Of a stretch of DNA of 64,000 nt, positions 34,034 to 47,950 are shown one piece after another (within the stretch, counting starts at the first letter, position 1; every line of letters starts with the position of its first letter). The position numbers and the translations under genes were made by a program. Below the pieces are notes generated by a model. It was not told the DNA's origin. It was given only the letters and a program-made list of their open reading frames with translations, and did not search any database. The stretch spans positions 558,001-622,000 of the forward strand of contig CANTFL010001244.1 in the NCBI GenBank assembly GCA_947650285.1, given 5' to 3'. Source of the stretch: Hyaloperonospora brassicae. Taxonomy: Eukaryota > Oomycota > Peronosporomycetes > Peronosporales > Peronosporaceae.

Positions 34034-37000
34034 TTGCAAATAATACTTGAAAAAAGGGCTCATTTCATGTAATTTTCTTACATTAGGTCGATTTTGACAT
34101 ATGATTGTGCGCATTATAAATAATTTGCATTTAAACCTTAAGCTTCACCACAAACGTGCCTTGGCATTTCGTAGTGCTTCATGCTGTCGGGGATTTTTGC
34201 ACTATAAGTCCGCAAATCAATGATTTGAACAAAATCAGGTGGTGAACAAGTCTTATTCTGGTTATTGACGAATATCAATTTACGGGCGAGTATTGAGACC
34301 GATGCTTGATGCATTTAGGCTAGACCAAACACAAGTGCAATTTTGTCAGTCAGATCGAAATCTACATCTATCATCGCCTTGAGAGATTCCGATTCCTGTA
34401 TATTCAACATACACTTGGCAAGCTATGTATGTGTCGAAGGCAATCACGTGAGTATCCAACGACTCTTCACGTGTAAAATCCCATTATATAAAAAATGTAA
34501 ATTTACATGTCCTCGGGATCGCAAAACATTGTAAGACTACACACAGCGGTAGAATTGTTAGTGTACCCCACATTTTTTAATGTTACTTGTTTGCACGATA
34601 TGTGATAATTTTAAACAAAGAGACGCAGTAACATCCACATGATTAAACGTTGTAAAAATTAAGACTTGATTGGATTGAATGATGTATATCAAATTGAAAG
34701 GGGTACTTCATCAGGCAAATTGTACGACAAGCAGCTGCCGTGACACGGCCTTTTTAAATCGAAAACTTGCTTTCGTTTAATAGGCGAGAAAGAATAAGGA
34801 CCTAGCAAATGATGATGTTCCTCTTGTCTAATATGATGACCTTGTAGACTTCAAGACCGTACATCAGCTAATGTTAGGAGCTGAACTAAGTATGCTACAC
34901 GGCATCTGTCATGATAATATGTTATATCTTCATATTTTATTTGCCGAATCCAAAGCAATGCTTGATCGGTCACAGATAATAACAAGGGATTAAGAATAAA
35001 TTTTCGAAAGAGTTCAGGTCGTTGTCGATGACAAAAGTTATATGTTGCAAGTCATTCGGCGTGAATTTACGATATAATTTAAATGGATGCACTCGATCGC
35101 AAAAGTACGGACCATGGAAATGATATAGGAAAGAATTTTAGATATGGAGCGCATTATACGTACACATACATAAAATATTGAAACGAGGCCTGAAGAAATA
35201 ACTTGAAACTCTAGCGGCCACCGGATGAGGTGAAGTACAAATTGAGAAATCATTACGCGAAATGTCAAAAAAAAACACTCGTTACACCTACCGGTTTCAG
35301 TATTTGCCAGACAGGATATTAATAAGTATAAACAAGCCCCCTATATATTGCAAGAAAGTGGTCAAGACTATTATTACGTACATGTACGTCTAAATAAATG
35401 TTAGATCTTTTTTACTTTTAAATATAGACGACTTACAGGTTCTCTAAGTGGTGGAATAACTGATGCAGTTATTATAATCCGACAAGGGTGTTAAATTTAA
35501 CTACGGTAGCATATTTACGGCCAATGACATACGTGAGTTGGATATGAGAAATGAGCTACTCCCAAAATTTGACCAGAAATCTGAATGTATAGCTGCGTCA
35601 AATAATGTATACGAAAAAATATCATTGCAAGAATGGAAGTTGCGCTTCGAAACAAAGGCTTTCATTAGTTGTTGATGGTGAAAATATATAGCGTCTTAAC
35701 GGTGATATAGCATTAACTGATGCAAAGCGTACTGATGCGCAATATAGTTTGTCGACACTTTCATTAAGCGTAGAATTAAAAGTCCCGTCTATCGAAGAAC
35801 ATTGTTTATGCATGCGCTTATACTTAAAATGTCAGCGGCGAACAATTTTTGACGACTGTATTCGTAGCATTCTGTAAGAAATAAATTTAAGTGGCTATCT
35901 TCGAAAATCGGAGCTATGTAATGCGATACGAGTAACATCTTTGACTTTCTTTCATGCGACAAGCTTCAGTGATAGACGTAATTTGTTATTTATGTCGATA
36001 TGCCGTACATTGTTAACAATCGACAGGAATATATATACTATTGATAATCTTTATTGCATCCAGACGTGTGCGCGTCGGCTAACGGCCACCTTTCGACTTC
36101 CAAACAAGCATAACCCCCAAAAGGTAAGACGCACATACACGAAGTAATTTAAATGATGCCTATCGTGCAAGATCGACAAAGTTTGAGTGGATAAGCGCAG
36201 CATGCATTACAGCATAGAAAAAGAGTAATGTATAAGCCAAATGATTGTAAATACTAGATACTAACGTAACCAAACCATTGTGCAGCCCCGGATAAATAAA
36301 GGAATAGATTTGTTTGTAAAGGCATGTAAAAGTAATAAAGAGGGCGGGAGAATTGTCTGCTACACGAGATGGGGTTCACACCATAGGTGAAAACTGGCGT
36401 GTATGAGGCATGAAAGCAAAAAGAGACGGAGTTTCTCTCAGAGGGTAAGAAAGGCTTATATACCCTAAAATACCAATATGTACAAGAGTCTCGGTGAATG
36501 CTTCGGCTTATATGCGCCGTATTAAGAGGATGGTACACTATGAAGACCCATATAATTTATTCACTACCCAAGTATATCTACGAAAATGCAATGAGGATGT
36601 ACATTACGAACTAATTTGTAGTTTCGACATGAATCATTGCCACTTCGTATTACCACCAGTAATTAATAACTTTTTATGACTGATAATCCAATTTTTTAAA
36701 CGAAGTTGTTTGTGTTAGAACCCCCGGTGTCTTTGAGGCTAAAGGTGAGTAACAAACGACATACAAATTCATATCAATAAATCTGAGTCATCATCTACGC
36801 CTTCGAACAGCAGAACGAAAAGCTATATAATTGAGCCCCTGTTAGAGACAAGATCAATACAGTTCTACGTTTTTCAACAAATTACCTTTGCTTCCACAAC
36901 TTGCATCAAACAATGCAAAATACCGCCTTTTTAGGAACAAAAGGCCGTCGTAACATATATAGTGCCTTTCAAGGAATATGTGACTGTTTCTAATCCAAAA

Positions 37001-40000
37001 AATGCTTTGTCATCTGCATATCCGTGAACTTGTTTTGACGTACGCATCGCAAAACGTGCGGGTATTTTTGCTGATCAAACGAAGCAGAACAATAATGATC
37101 CACTGCGGCTAGATCGTTCGTTCGGCTAGCGAGAATATAGAAGTGAGTTTTTGACGCTAAGTACATGAAATGTGAAGCAAATAGCAAAAGCATTATCACC
37201 CAGGATAAAATATAGATGTCGGTCTACGATCAGCCCGTTGTCACGCAATATAAATTTATATCTTATGCAACTGTTCCATGTTAGAGATGCAGTATAACAA
37301 TCTAAACATTCCTTGGGCAGCTCCACGTGTGTAAACGCTGCGAAAAATGATTGAGATCGACTATTTCATATCTTGCACACAGGCTATCTTGTATATTTGG
37401 CCGCTCGAAGGGCCTTTGACGCACGCAATTGGGACGTGATGTGTAACAGTACCTGGATGGGACGACATTGTCAACAAAGCCCATCCAGCAAGAACACAGC
37501 GGTAGCTGCCGCGGAGGTGCGTGGCTATCGTTCAGAGTAATAAAGCATTTGAAGCCATATAATGAAACGACATCGCATGTACACTGACTTCTTTCTACGA
37601 TTATTTAGCGCGACGGCTTCACTTTAACATCAGAAGCCTTCCTTGTTGCTTCTTAGTGGCACCATTATTTGAAAAAATGCGTATATAGGTAAATATGGGT
37701 ACTACTGCTACGTATAATGTATAACATACATTCATCGGTCAAGCATATACCGTTTTAGGGTATCCACGGTAGGTATACAAAAATACAAATATTGTCTCAT
37801 CGAAAGTACCCTGATGATGACTTATGAGCGGTACTTTAATCGACAATTCAAATTGAAGTATGCATAATCCATCAAAGAGGAGAGGTAAGATAAGGCGCAC
37901 ATAAACGAGGTGTGTGATATGTTGAGCACATAGTACTAGCGATAGCGATTTATAACAAAGTATGTACCCATTTTACTTTTAATGCATTTCCTAATGATGA
38001 TGACCTCAATAGGATTGGATACGAGTGGATATTTGACAAGGCTATCGAGAGAGTGCACAAGGAATCCCAAAGCCGTAACATGGGTAATTTGGGGCAAGCC
38101 AAATGGTCGTTGATCGCACATAGTGGTTATTGCTTTCAGATAGAACTAGCTATGACCCATAGCGAATTTGTTTGTCAAGATAAGACAGCTAAAAAGGATA
38201 ATGCAAAATGCTCGCCTGCCAGCTCCGATCAGAAAACCTTCGGACCTGTTAAGCCATCACTGGATTCAGCCGATCCTAAAGAAGTAGACGTGCTGGTTTT
38301 GAGGCTAGGCGACTGCAGAAATGAGCGTAGATTACCTAAGTGATACATTGGGTCGATTCGAGAGTTATAGATATATACTTGCGCACACAACGACCGAAAA
38401 TCGTTAGAGAAGCAACTGAAATATGAATAGTACAGGAAATACGATAAAAGACGAGTTTACTGCTGACCTCAGCAGTTTACGGCGTGCGGTTTGCTTCAGT
38501 GTTCGTGTTGAATAGAAGCTCGGCAGATAAGACTCTCTTCGAAATGAATCCAATAATCTAGGAGTATCTGTGAAATTTTATACGAGACAGCGCATTAGCA
38601 CCAACGGTCATTTTTTCCGTTATGTCCTTCATTTTAAGTCAATACTTAGATGATAATAGATTCAATTTCTAGTCTATTATGTATTTATTATTTCTTGTCA
38701 CAGGTGCACCGGTGCTAGTCGTTCATTAAATGGTCTGGTCCGGTATTTTGCACGAAACTGGAAAATTTGTTCAAGGAAGAGACCTAATATTTTTGTTTTA
38801 TAAACAAGTAGTCATTAAGACGACTTATGTTATTCTCGTTCACTAGTTTATCGCTTCTGCATACATATCAAATACGCGATATTCTACCTCCTATCATAAT
38901 GCGACACTTTTTACCTTTCGTGTCACATACGTAGCGAGTCAACCGTCAAAACAGTAAAGGCGAACTTATATGGAAGCCGAAGAGCGGGTAGGTGCTGCGA
39001 AGCGACATGTTTAAGGAGCAGCAATTGTGTAAGATCAAGAGCGAGCTGCGCTGGAGGATAAAGCAGCAGATCAACTAAGACAAGTAGTCATGCTCCTTGA
39101 GCCGCTACAACTCCATGATAATAAATACGTGCCAAATGGTATCGAGGACACCTGAAATGCGCCTACTGTGCACGAAGCGGGTAATCAGGGAATACTGAGC
39201 CTAATCGGATCGAGTGGACCTTCAATTATTGCTCGTTGCAAAAAGCTACACTCAAGTTCCATTACGCTTCTACATTAAAAAAATTATATGGTGTTATGGA
39301 TATATAAGTAAAAAAGCTACACTTACTTATGCGTAACACGGAACAAAAAATACCGACAATGAATGTATCGATTGCCTATAAGAAGGCTTTAACGAGGTAA
39401 TTATGAAGATATCTGTGTGTGCTTGTAGTATGGAAAGTCATGAATGATGAGCTGAAGAATCACGGAATAGATTCTGATGCATACTGTGTCTGCGATTAAT
39501 ATAGAGCCTATACGGCTTTACAGTAGTAATTTGGCTATGAAGCCAGATTATCCACGCGACGCTAATTATAATGAAGCTATATGAGTCGACAGACGGGTCC
39601 TTGCCTCTATATAGACAACGGAGAAATCATTCCGAAAAGCAAATACGTGGAAGTTTCGATTACAATGGCTATTAGTGACGAGATGCATAGACCAAGTGAA
39701 AAACGACATGAAGCTGTAAGGTTTATGGTCCGTGATATTTTTAATACAGATAGGGATTATTATAAATGAGTAAATTTCACTTAGTCAAAAAACTATTAAG
39801 AGAATAACCAATGAATATGGACCGGAGAAAGCCAAGTCCGTGAGGTCGTAAAGTGCAGATTAAAGGACGCTAGACATCAATCTTCGTGAACCCGTGCCAC
39901 TTTCAATAACGGTTCGGAGACTACAGCAAAAATTTCGGTTAACAATGCCAATCAAAGGTTGTAAGTCTGCTAAATTCTCACTATATTGTCGATCAGAACC

Positions 40001-40890
40001 TTTTTATGCTGTACACCTGGCGAGACGACAAAGTCACGCGCCGACTACGCACGGTGCAAATTTGCACGAAGGATCCTCCCGTATTCAGCGGATGTAGCTG
40101 GAGTGAAATTACAACAGCTAGGCGGGAGATAGGAAGAGTCTGCGCTCAGCGCACCAAGCTAAGTAGATGATCAATAGGATGCAGATTGTGCAACAAAAAA
40201 ATCTGTGAGCGGGTGGTTACTAACGGTTGGATGCATGCCTGTGGGATGAGGCTATCATTAACAAGAGGTGGTCGCGCAATTGATCGCAGAGGCAAGATTT
40301 GTTGCAGTAAACAGCTGATTAGAGTAAACTATGGGTGTATAGAACCTGATTGAGGAAACGGAACTTAAATACACGATGCCTATAGAGATGCGCATAAAAA
40401 CAAGGAATCAATCAAACTTACAGAAATGGAGCCACGTTCAACATGTCGAATCATGCGAACGGCGTAACTTAATATGAGTGGTCCAATTGAGATGGTTATG
40501 TGAAGCCCATGAGTGTGAAAAATTAAAAAAATATGACGACATCCTAAAAAAAGTAATACCAGGATTGCGCATGCTAAGATTCTAAAAAACTTGTCTAACT
40601 TTTATACGATATTGACCGTGGAAGTAATGCTGGATGACGAGTCAACATTAAGCGCGTGCTACCCGTTGATTAGAGACGGCAAGTCAGGAAGCACATAATC
40701 GAGGTATATGATATTCAGAGTGATTACTACCGAGCAGTGGAGATAAAGCAGTTCGCAACTATACAAAGATATTTACCCCTGTTTGCCTATGGTGCATTTT
40801 CAATACGTATATGCCCACCCACACTTAATGAGCTAGCATGGGTACACGCATCAGGAGAAAGTCCGGCGGATGCACATGAGTAAGCTAGGA
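34034..40890. other. AT-rich gene desert with unidentifiable coding relics
   Basis: About 6.9 kb without a supportable gene. Short protein-like stretches occur around 38000-38343 (NRIGYEWIFDKAIERVHKES), 38990-39170 and 39581-39769, but none can be assigned to a family or joined into a gene. They may be very old retroelement fragments. The sequence up to 40890 forms the left flank of the Copia insertion. Confidence 0.5.
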
Positions 40891-40895
40891 AGAAG

Positions 40896-41223
40896 TGTTA
40901 GAAACTATCTTGTTTGACAGATTCAAGGGTCAAGTGCTATACCATGGGACGGTGTCACCTGATTGGCTGATTACCGTGCGACGTGACATGTGGGACCACG
41001 ACGGGGCGATCGGCCAAATGGGACGTGCGGACAGATGGGACTGTGAGAGACGGAAGCCATGTGACAGGAAGAGACGGACACCATGTGTGACTTGACATGG
41101 TCAAGTTGCAGTTGCCGTTTCTGGTCATACATATCGTAGTGTTGAAGGAGATAGTTCGTAACACTCAATACATTTTACTTTTACTTCCTACTTCTACTGC
41201 GCAAGTGCGCCTACGTTCGAATA
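40896..41223 (+). repeat. 5' LTR of the Copia element
   Basis: 328 bp, from TGTTAG to the bases GAATA, directly following AGAAG. It is nearly identical to 45730-46058. Confidence 0.93.
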
Positions 41224-44200
41224 TGTTATGTACCCAAATAAACGTGACGACGGTGCGGCTAAACGAGCTGCACACGTCGTGGTGGTCGACAATTAAGGCA
41301 AGATTGGCGACGACCATTTGGAAGAAAAGTCGGCATTGTCATTGGCTGCGATAAACCAAATGCTGGTTATGCTTGGGGACTACTCCGAAAGAATGAATCG
41401 GAAGGAGGCCTCCCAGAGAGAGCAAGACAACAAACATTGGTAGGACTCACCCGAGTCGAGTATCATCAGTCGCTAGAGGGAGGTCGAGGCAGGATTGAAA
41501 CTCCGGACCCTGAAGCATACCCTCCTAAGAAAACTTCGAATGTGTCGCCGGCTACCTACTTCGGCGTTCGGCGACAACAACGGGCAGGTGTTGAAATACC
41601 ACCTGAAGAATATGCAGGTCCGGCAGTCAACATGGGTTAGACACCCGACCCCGGTGTATACCGGGCGGGTTTGCCTGCGGGATATCACCATGGCTTGGGT
41701 ATCCCCAACCGAGGATATGTGCACCCAGGGCATCCGAGAATCGACATGCCAGACGCACAGCAAAGGAAACTTGCGTTGCAATCTTTCGATGGAAAGGAGC
41801 TCTACCACGACCTTAACTGTGGATTCATGGAGTGGGGAAAGGAATTTGTTCGACAAGTCGGATTTGCAGAACGTGCATGTGGCTTTGTGTGTCCGGAGGA
41901 CATCAAGGTTGATATCCTTGTCCAGCACCTAGCTGGAAAAGCGCATACCTACTATCGTCGTCAGGTGGAAACATGGCGGTTTGAGAGTCAAACCCTCGAG
42001 CACGCGATGCAGAGAATGTTGCATACCTTCACGACGAAGATCTCACCGGCACAGAGCATGAAGTTGTTCACGGCACCCAAGGCATCTCATCGAAACTGGA
42101 CGGACCATTTTCTACACTTGACGGCCGTCATGCCAGTGGGGGTGCAGACAGTCTTGTGCTCAACAACTTCCTTCACTATGCCGACCCACACATGCGAATG
42201 ACGATCGTGTCCAGATTGTAGATTCATCGCACCTACAACCTGCGGCAAGCAGAAGAGTTGGCGCAATTTGCTCAATCGACGGAGGTAGACACTCAATCGA
42301 AAAATTGCGGGCACGATGTGGTCAACGCTGTCGAGCCTGAGAAGGAGTTAAAGGACAATCCCAAACCAAGATCATCTCCCCCACGGACCGATTTCCGGAC
42401 TTGCTTCAGATGTGGAGAAGTGGGACATATTCGGTCGCGGTGCCCGAAATTGAGGAAGAAGTCCTAGGGTGCGAACTTTGTTTTCACAGTTGGCCATGGT
42501 TCGATTCGTTCGCCTAGTCAATGGATTCTCGACAGTGGTTCGAGCCGACACTTGGTCAATGATCCGAGTCTGCTCACCGACCCGATAGATTGTCTTAGTG
42601 AGTGCAAGACGGCCGGTACAGATGGCAGTGTACTGCGGATCACCCTGCAAGAAACTGCGGACATCCAACTAGTTGCACTGGGAGTCGTGAACACAGTGAG
42701 ACTCCTTTATGTTCAGTGCGCGGAGAACCTCGAGCGTAAAATCCTTACGTACGGATTGCTTGAAGCCAAATGTTGCGTGCTAGAATATCGAGGAGGGAGA
42801 CGTGTATTGTCATCTGAAATGGGTAGGACGCCTAGCATGGATGTGGAATGTTGCAACAACGTTTTGGCTGTCGCTGTGACGAATCGCAGCGATCGTAATC
42901 CCAAGCCACCACGAGAGACAATGATGACTGTCATTAATTCACCTGAACATAAATCCGTCTCGGACGATCAGTGTGGTACCTCGATGGACTTTCATCGGCG
43001 CCTAGTACATCTTTGATTCGAAACGAATATAGATGGCCAAAGACCCGACATCAGGTATACAATTGACGGATTCGATACGTCAAAAGTATCTGGCCTGTGC
43101 CAAGGTAAAGCAGACCAAGGAAATTTAGTCGAAGAAATACACGGGCATGAATTCGCCTATCTACGTGATCGGGGTGTCATTTGTTCGGATCTCAAGGGTC
43201 CCATGACCCCCCGAGATCGTTTGGGAAATCGGTATATGGTCATATTCATTCACCACCGATCAAGTTATTGTCGAGTGTTCTTGGCCAAAACGAAAGATGC
43301 AGCCGCCTTGAAGCTCAAATTATTCTTGGAAAGCTTCGAGAGCGAGTCCAATTGCAAGATTCATGTCTTACGCAACGATGACGGTGGCGAATATAAGAAG
43401 CTTGATATTTTCTGCTTGTTGGAAGTCATCTCGCGTCAAGTAAGTGAGGCGAGAAACCAAGCGAGCAACGGCAAGGCTGAACGGATGCACCGCACCATCA
43501 TGAACATGGTGCGGAGCATGGTCTTTGCATTAAAAATACCGCTCACGTTTATGGTGATGCTGCAGAGTACGCTTCGTACACACTGAACCGAAGCAAGACC
43601 AAGTCCAACCCTGGAGGTGCATCGCCCATGGAGATTCTGACAAACAAGGCTCCCATGCCGACAGACATCGTGGTTTTTGAGTCAACATGCACCGTGCACA
43701 GAGACCCGACAAACAAATCACTCTGTGAGCGAGGGAAGGCGGGCATTATCATTGGGCAAGGTAGCGAAACGAAGGGATACATAGTATACATCCCAGTGGA
43801 TAAGGTGATCGTGGTGACCCAACACGTTCAAAGCGTTGAAGCACCACATGATGACCAAGATGAAAGAAAGACTTATCCTGACCCGATACAACGTCAGGAG
43901 GAGCCAGTACATGATCGTCAAGCGGGTGCAAGAGATCGTAGAGATGGTGTGAAGGGCGGGAAGAAGGTTCGAAAGGGTCGAAAGCAGACATGGACCAGGG
44001 TAAGCCATGGCACAAGGTTCACAAAGTTGAGTCAAACAAAAATGGCCGAAGCCGGTGCCTCAATTGACAGTTGTGACGTGATGAATGCAGACATCGAGCA
44101 AGATCCGAATCACTACGGTGAGGCGATGAAGAGTAGGCATAGCAACCAATGGCACGTGGCCATGACTGAAGAACTGGACGCACTCAAGGCAAATGACAAC

Positions 44201-45729
44201 TGGGAGATCGTTTTTCCACGGGAAATGCACATGTTCTACAAAACAAATGGGTCTTCAAGACAAAGACCGACGCAAACAAGGACATCGAGACGTACAAGGC
44301 TCATTTGGTCGTTCACGGAAACAAACAAGTGTTCGGAGTGAACTATACCCTCACGTTCGCAGCGGTCATGGACTTGGGGACGGTAAAGCTGATCCTGGTG
44401 CTTTCGAGACGCTGAAAGGTACCAGCGCGCCACGGTGATGTACCTAATGCGTACGTCAGGGCTGAAAAGAAGGAGCACCTGGATATTTTCATGAATGTGC
44501 CGAAGGGGATGACATTGAAGGAGAAAGAGATGAAGGCCCTGAACGCGAAGACCCCAAATGACCTAGCGTTGCTGTTGGAGAAGTCGTTTTATGGACTCAA
44601 ACAGTCTGGGCGGCTGTGGAGCAATTACTCGACTCCAAGCTACGACAAAGCGGGTACTAGCAACGTACCACGGACATGTGCCTATACTTCAAGTACAAGG
44701 GAAAGACATGCACAGTGGTCGGTGTCTACGTGAACGATCTGTTGGTCACGGGCACCGAACAGAGCGCTGTAGACGACTTCTTTAAAGACATGACCTCACT
44801 TTCGATCAAGGATTTGGGGATTGTAAACAAGATCCTTGGGATACGAATTTAGCTCGACGACTCGAACAACTATGTTCTGGATCAAGAACCGACTATCGAC
44901 TTGCTGTTGAGGGATTTCAAGATGGAGTCATCCAATGGGGTTCGCACCCCAATTGGAGACGACTGCAACATGGATGACGAAGAGGACGCTGAGTACCTAC
45001 CAGCAAGAGGAACGAAGAAGGACCCCACTGTGAAGTCCTTTCTGTCACTGGTGGGAAGCTTGCTATCGGTCGCAAGATGCACACACCCATACATTGGTTT
45101 TGCAGTGCACAAGGCAACGAGAAGACTCACAAGCCGACACTCAAGGATTGGAAGACCGCGAAGCGCATCATGCGATACCTGAAGATGTCCAAGGATTTGA
45201 AGCTGCACCTGGATGGTGATGGGCATGTGTCAGAGGATGTGCGGGTCGAATGCTGGAGCGACGCCGATTTCGCTGCGATCAAGGCCGACCGTAAGTCGAT
45301 ATCAGGTGTGTGCTAACTGTGGATGGTGCAGTGGTTATGTGGCTGTGCAAGAAGCAATCGGGTGTATCGCTGAGCACGATGGAGGCTGATTTTATCTCAG
45401 CGTCGCAAGCTGGTCGGGAGCTGCTTGGCATGAAAGAACTACTGAGTGAGTTGAAGCTTCGCGTACGTGAGCCCATGCGGATGTGAATAGACAACAAAGC
45501 GGCAATCAAGAAACTCTAGTCAGAGAAGAGCACCTCGAGCGCCAAGCACGTGGACATACGTTACAAATTTATATGCCATCACGCACAGAAAGGAACTGTG
45601 GTGCCAAGGTTTGTGCGATCTGATGATATGCTAGCAGACATACTGACGAAGTCTTTGCCAGCGCCTAGGATGGAAGAGTTGAGGTCCATGCTCAAGTTGA
45701 AGGCCACACAGTCTAACACCGAGGAGAAG
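41224..45729 (+). pseudogene. Copia gag-pol polyprotein, multiply frameshifted
   Basis: Domains read in order on the plus strand but in alternating frames. Gag is at about 41640-42470 and ends in a CCHC knuckle, CFRCGEVGHIRSRC. The protease site WILDSGSSRH is near 42525. The integrase core is at about 43200-43590, with NQASNGKAERMHRTI. Reverse transcriptase runs from about 44030, with SFYGLKQSGRLWS near 44590 and YVNDLLVTG near 44730, where the family has YVDD. The RNase H end at about 45250-45720 includes SDDMLADILTKSLP. Frame changes occur near 42200, 43570, 44230 and 45150, and stops near 44415 and 44852. No complete polyprotein is possible. Confidence 0.9.
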
Positions 45730-46058
45730 TGTTAGAAACTATCGTGTTTGACAGGTTTCAAGGGTCAAGTGCTATACCATGGGACGGTGTCACCTGATTG
45801 GCTGATTACCGTGCGACGTGACATGTGGGACCACGACGGGGCGATCGGCCAAATGGGACGTGCGGACAGATGGGACTGTGAGAGACGGAAGCCATGTGAC
45901 AGGAAGAGACGGACACCATGTGTGACTTGACATGGTCAAGTTGCAGTTGCCGTTTCTGGTCATACATATCGTAGTGTTGAAGGAGATAGTTCGTAACACT
46001 CAATACATTTTACTTTTACTTCCTACTTCTACAGCGCAAGTGCGCCTACGTTCTAATA
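45730..46058 (+). repeat. 3' LTR of the Copia element
   Basis: 329 bp, almost identical to the 5' LTR, followed directly by AGAAG. Confidence 0.93.
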
Positions 46059-46463
46059 AGAAGTTATGTCGAGCGTCTAGCGCACGCGCATTACTAGCTT
46101 CGCCTTTTTAGACTCACAAGCATTAATTGGTAGATGTGTATAAGCCGCACCCTGTTATGCCAAAAACTATGTGATGCACAAAATCTTCATTTGTGCAGGG
46201 AGGTGGCTTGTTGTCGCTGTGGCTGGAGGTAAATCGTAGCCGCGGTTGACCGAGCTTGGTAAACGCCAAGCTCGACAATTGTTTCGAGATTGTAACTTCG
46301 ACGTGACCATTTGTACGGAGGGATTTTGTGCTGAAATTATCTCTTTGTAGTACTTTGCCAACTAGTGCCGATACTTCACGTGTTTTGCGTTGGTGTATTC
46401 TCAACCAATCAGACGACGTTGTCCAAAGTAGCTCTCTGGCCGAGGGAGAAATCCACGATCGAA
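46059..46463. other. intergenic region between the Copia element and SGTA
   Basis: About 400 bp containing the target-site duplication and the presumed SGTA promoter. No gene is seen. The 3' LTR of the Copia element reads towards SGTA, so LTR-driven transcription could enter the gene. Confidence 0.5.
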
Positions 46464-47950
46464 ATGGACGAGAGGAGCAGAACGGCGTTGTTTAACGCGC
46501 TGGTGTGGATTGATTCGCTCAAGACCCACGAAAATGTCGCGAACGTGGAGGCCGTTGATGCTGCTCTCACCCGTATGACGTATGTGCAACGCTTTTTGTG
46601 TGTGTTATGACTGTGCTATCGAAGACGAAACGAACCGACTTGACGTTGTTGTTGCTTTTCCATACTGCTTTGTCTTGTTGTTGTGGTTTAGCGAGGCCTT
46701 TGGCCTGGACGTGCAGGACGTCGAGCAGCAGCAGCGACTGGCAATAAAGGGAAGTGTCTCATTTGATGAGATATTTGCCGCTGGTCTCAAGGCGCTGAAC
46801 CTGGAGACGGGTTTAGGTAATGAGATCAAGTCGGAGGTGGACGATGATCCCGTTTTCAAGAAGCGTGAGTGTAGTAGAGTATATTGTTGACAGTGGAAAG
46901 ATGAGAGGACTGATGGGCTGGGCATTTCCGTGCAATGTCACTGTAGACCCCGAGCTATGGAAGAAATGGGTAGCCAAGTTGGAGACCAAGGGGTTTTTCA
47001 ACAACGCAACTCCTGGCACAAGTGAGTACGTTGCCCGCACGTCCAAGGCGATGGCTAAGTTTAAGGAGAAGTTTGGGGGCGTGGCGCCAGAGATGACAAC
47101 CGAAGAAAAGGAAGCGAAAGCAGAGGAGGCGAAGGCGCAGGGCAATGCAGCACTGGGTCTGCAGGATTACGAGGGAGCTGCGAAGTTCTATCGCGCAGCG
47201 CTACAGCTTTCATCAGATGGACCGTCGTCTCATATTTACCATTCGAACTTGGCAGCGGCCTTGATGTACTTGGGTCAGTACACGGAGGTGATTGACCACT
47301 GTGAGCAGTCGATTTCGCTAAAGCCGTCGTACGTGAAGGCCTACTCGCGTATGGGTAGCGCACAGGTACAGCTTAAGGACTTTGATGGCGCAGTCGACAC
47401 GTTTAGACGTGGATTGGAGGTCGACAGCACCAATGCGGCTTGCCGTGACGGACTTGCGCATGCTGAGAGCGAACGTCGGCAAATGCAGACAACCCCTGTA
47501 GCTTCGACATCCAGACCGACGCCTTCAGCTGGAGGTGCTGGTGGCATGCCTGACTTGTCGAGTCTGGCGGGTATGCTTGGTGGAGGGGGCGGCGGACTTG
47601 CCGACCTCATGAACAATCCGCAGATGATGCAGATGGCCCAGAGCATGATGCAGAACCCGCAAATGATGCAGATGGCGCAGAATATGATGCAAAATCCGGA
47701 AATGCTCGGCAATCTTATGGGCGGCGGCGGTGGTGGAGCTGCTGCTTCGGACGCTGGAGCGGGAAGCGGCATGCCTGATATGAGCAGCCTGATGAACAGT
47801 CCTGAGCTTGTGGCGGCGCGATCGGACCCGGACCTGGCAGACTTTTTTCGTGACGTGGACAGCGAGGGCCCATCTGCTGCAATGCGTCACATGTCGAACC
47901 CAAAGGTCTCACGTCTTGTGCAGAATATGATGCCTCGGATGCAAGGCTAG
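46464..47950 (+). CDS. SGTA: SGTA/Sgt2-like TPR co-chaperone
   Basis: A cytosolic co-chaperone that hands tail-anchored and mislocalised membrane proteins between the GET/BAG6 system and Hsp70/Hsp90. Three exons (46464-46579, 46692-46864, 46947-47950) give 430 aa. Intron 1 is 112 bp (GTATGT...TTTAG) and intron 2 is 82 bp (GTGAGT...CTGTAG). Both junctions keep the frame, restoring RMTEAFGLD and FKKHPELW. An N-terminal helical dimerisation region (about 1-70) is followed by a WKKWVAKLETKGFF linker. Three TPR repeats lie at about 152-262 (QGNAALGLQDYEGAAKFYRA and so on). A Gly-rich spacer and a Met/Gln/Asn-rich stretch with repeated MMQNPQMMQMAQ (about 317-350) follow. The C-terminus carries an STI1-like tail. 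The assignment to SGTA rather than Hip/ST13 rests on the N-terminus and Met/Gln region and is by eye. Confidence 0.9.

Larger units (their letters stand above)
40896..46058 (+). mobile_element. Copia LTR retrotransposon, 5.16 kb, recent insertion but coding-defective
   Basis: Direct LTRs at 40896-41223 and 45730-46058 begin TGTTAGAAACTATC and differ at only about five positions, including a 1-bp length change (roughly 98% identical by hand alignment). The 5-bp target duplication AGAAG is perfect (40891-40895 and 46059-46063). A purine tract GAGGAGAAG precedes the right LTR. The interior has gag with a zinc knuckle, a DSG protease, integrase and a Copia-order reverse transcriptase/RNase H. Several frameshifts and stops interrupt pol. 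The insertion ends about 400 bp upstream of the SGTA start codon, in the same orientation. Confidence 0.95.

Noticed and set aside
17721..40890. RXLR, Crinkler or other secreted effector genes in the gene-sparse region
   Set aside because: No open frame combines a signal peptide with an RXLR-EER or LFLAK-type motif. The longest frames are short and unsupported.
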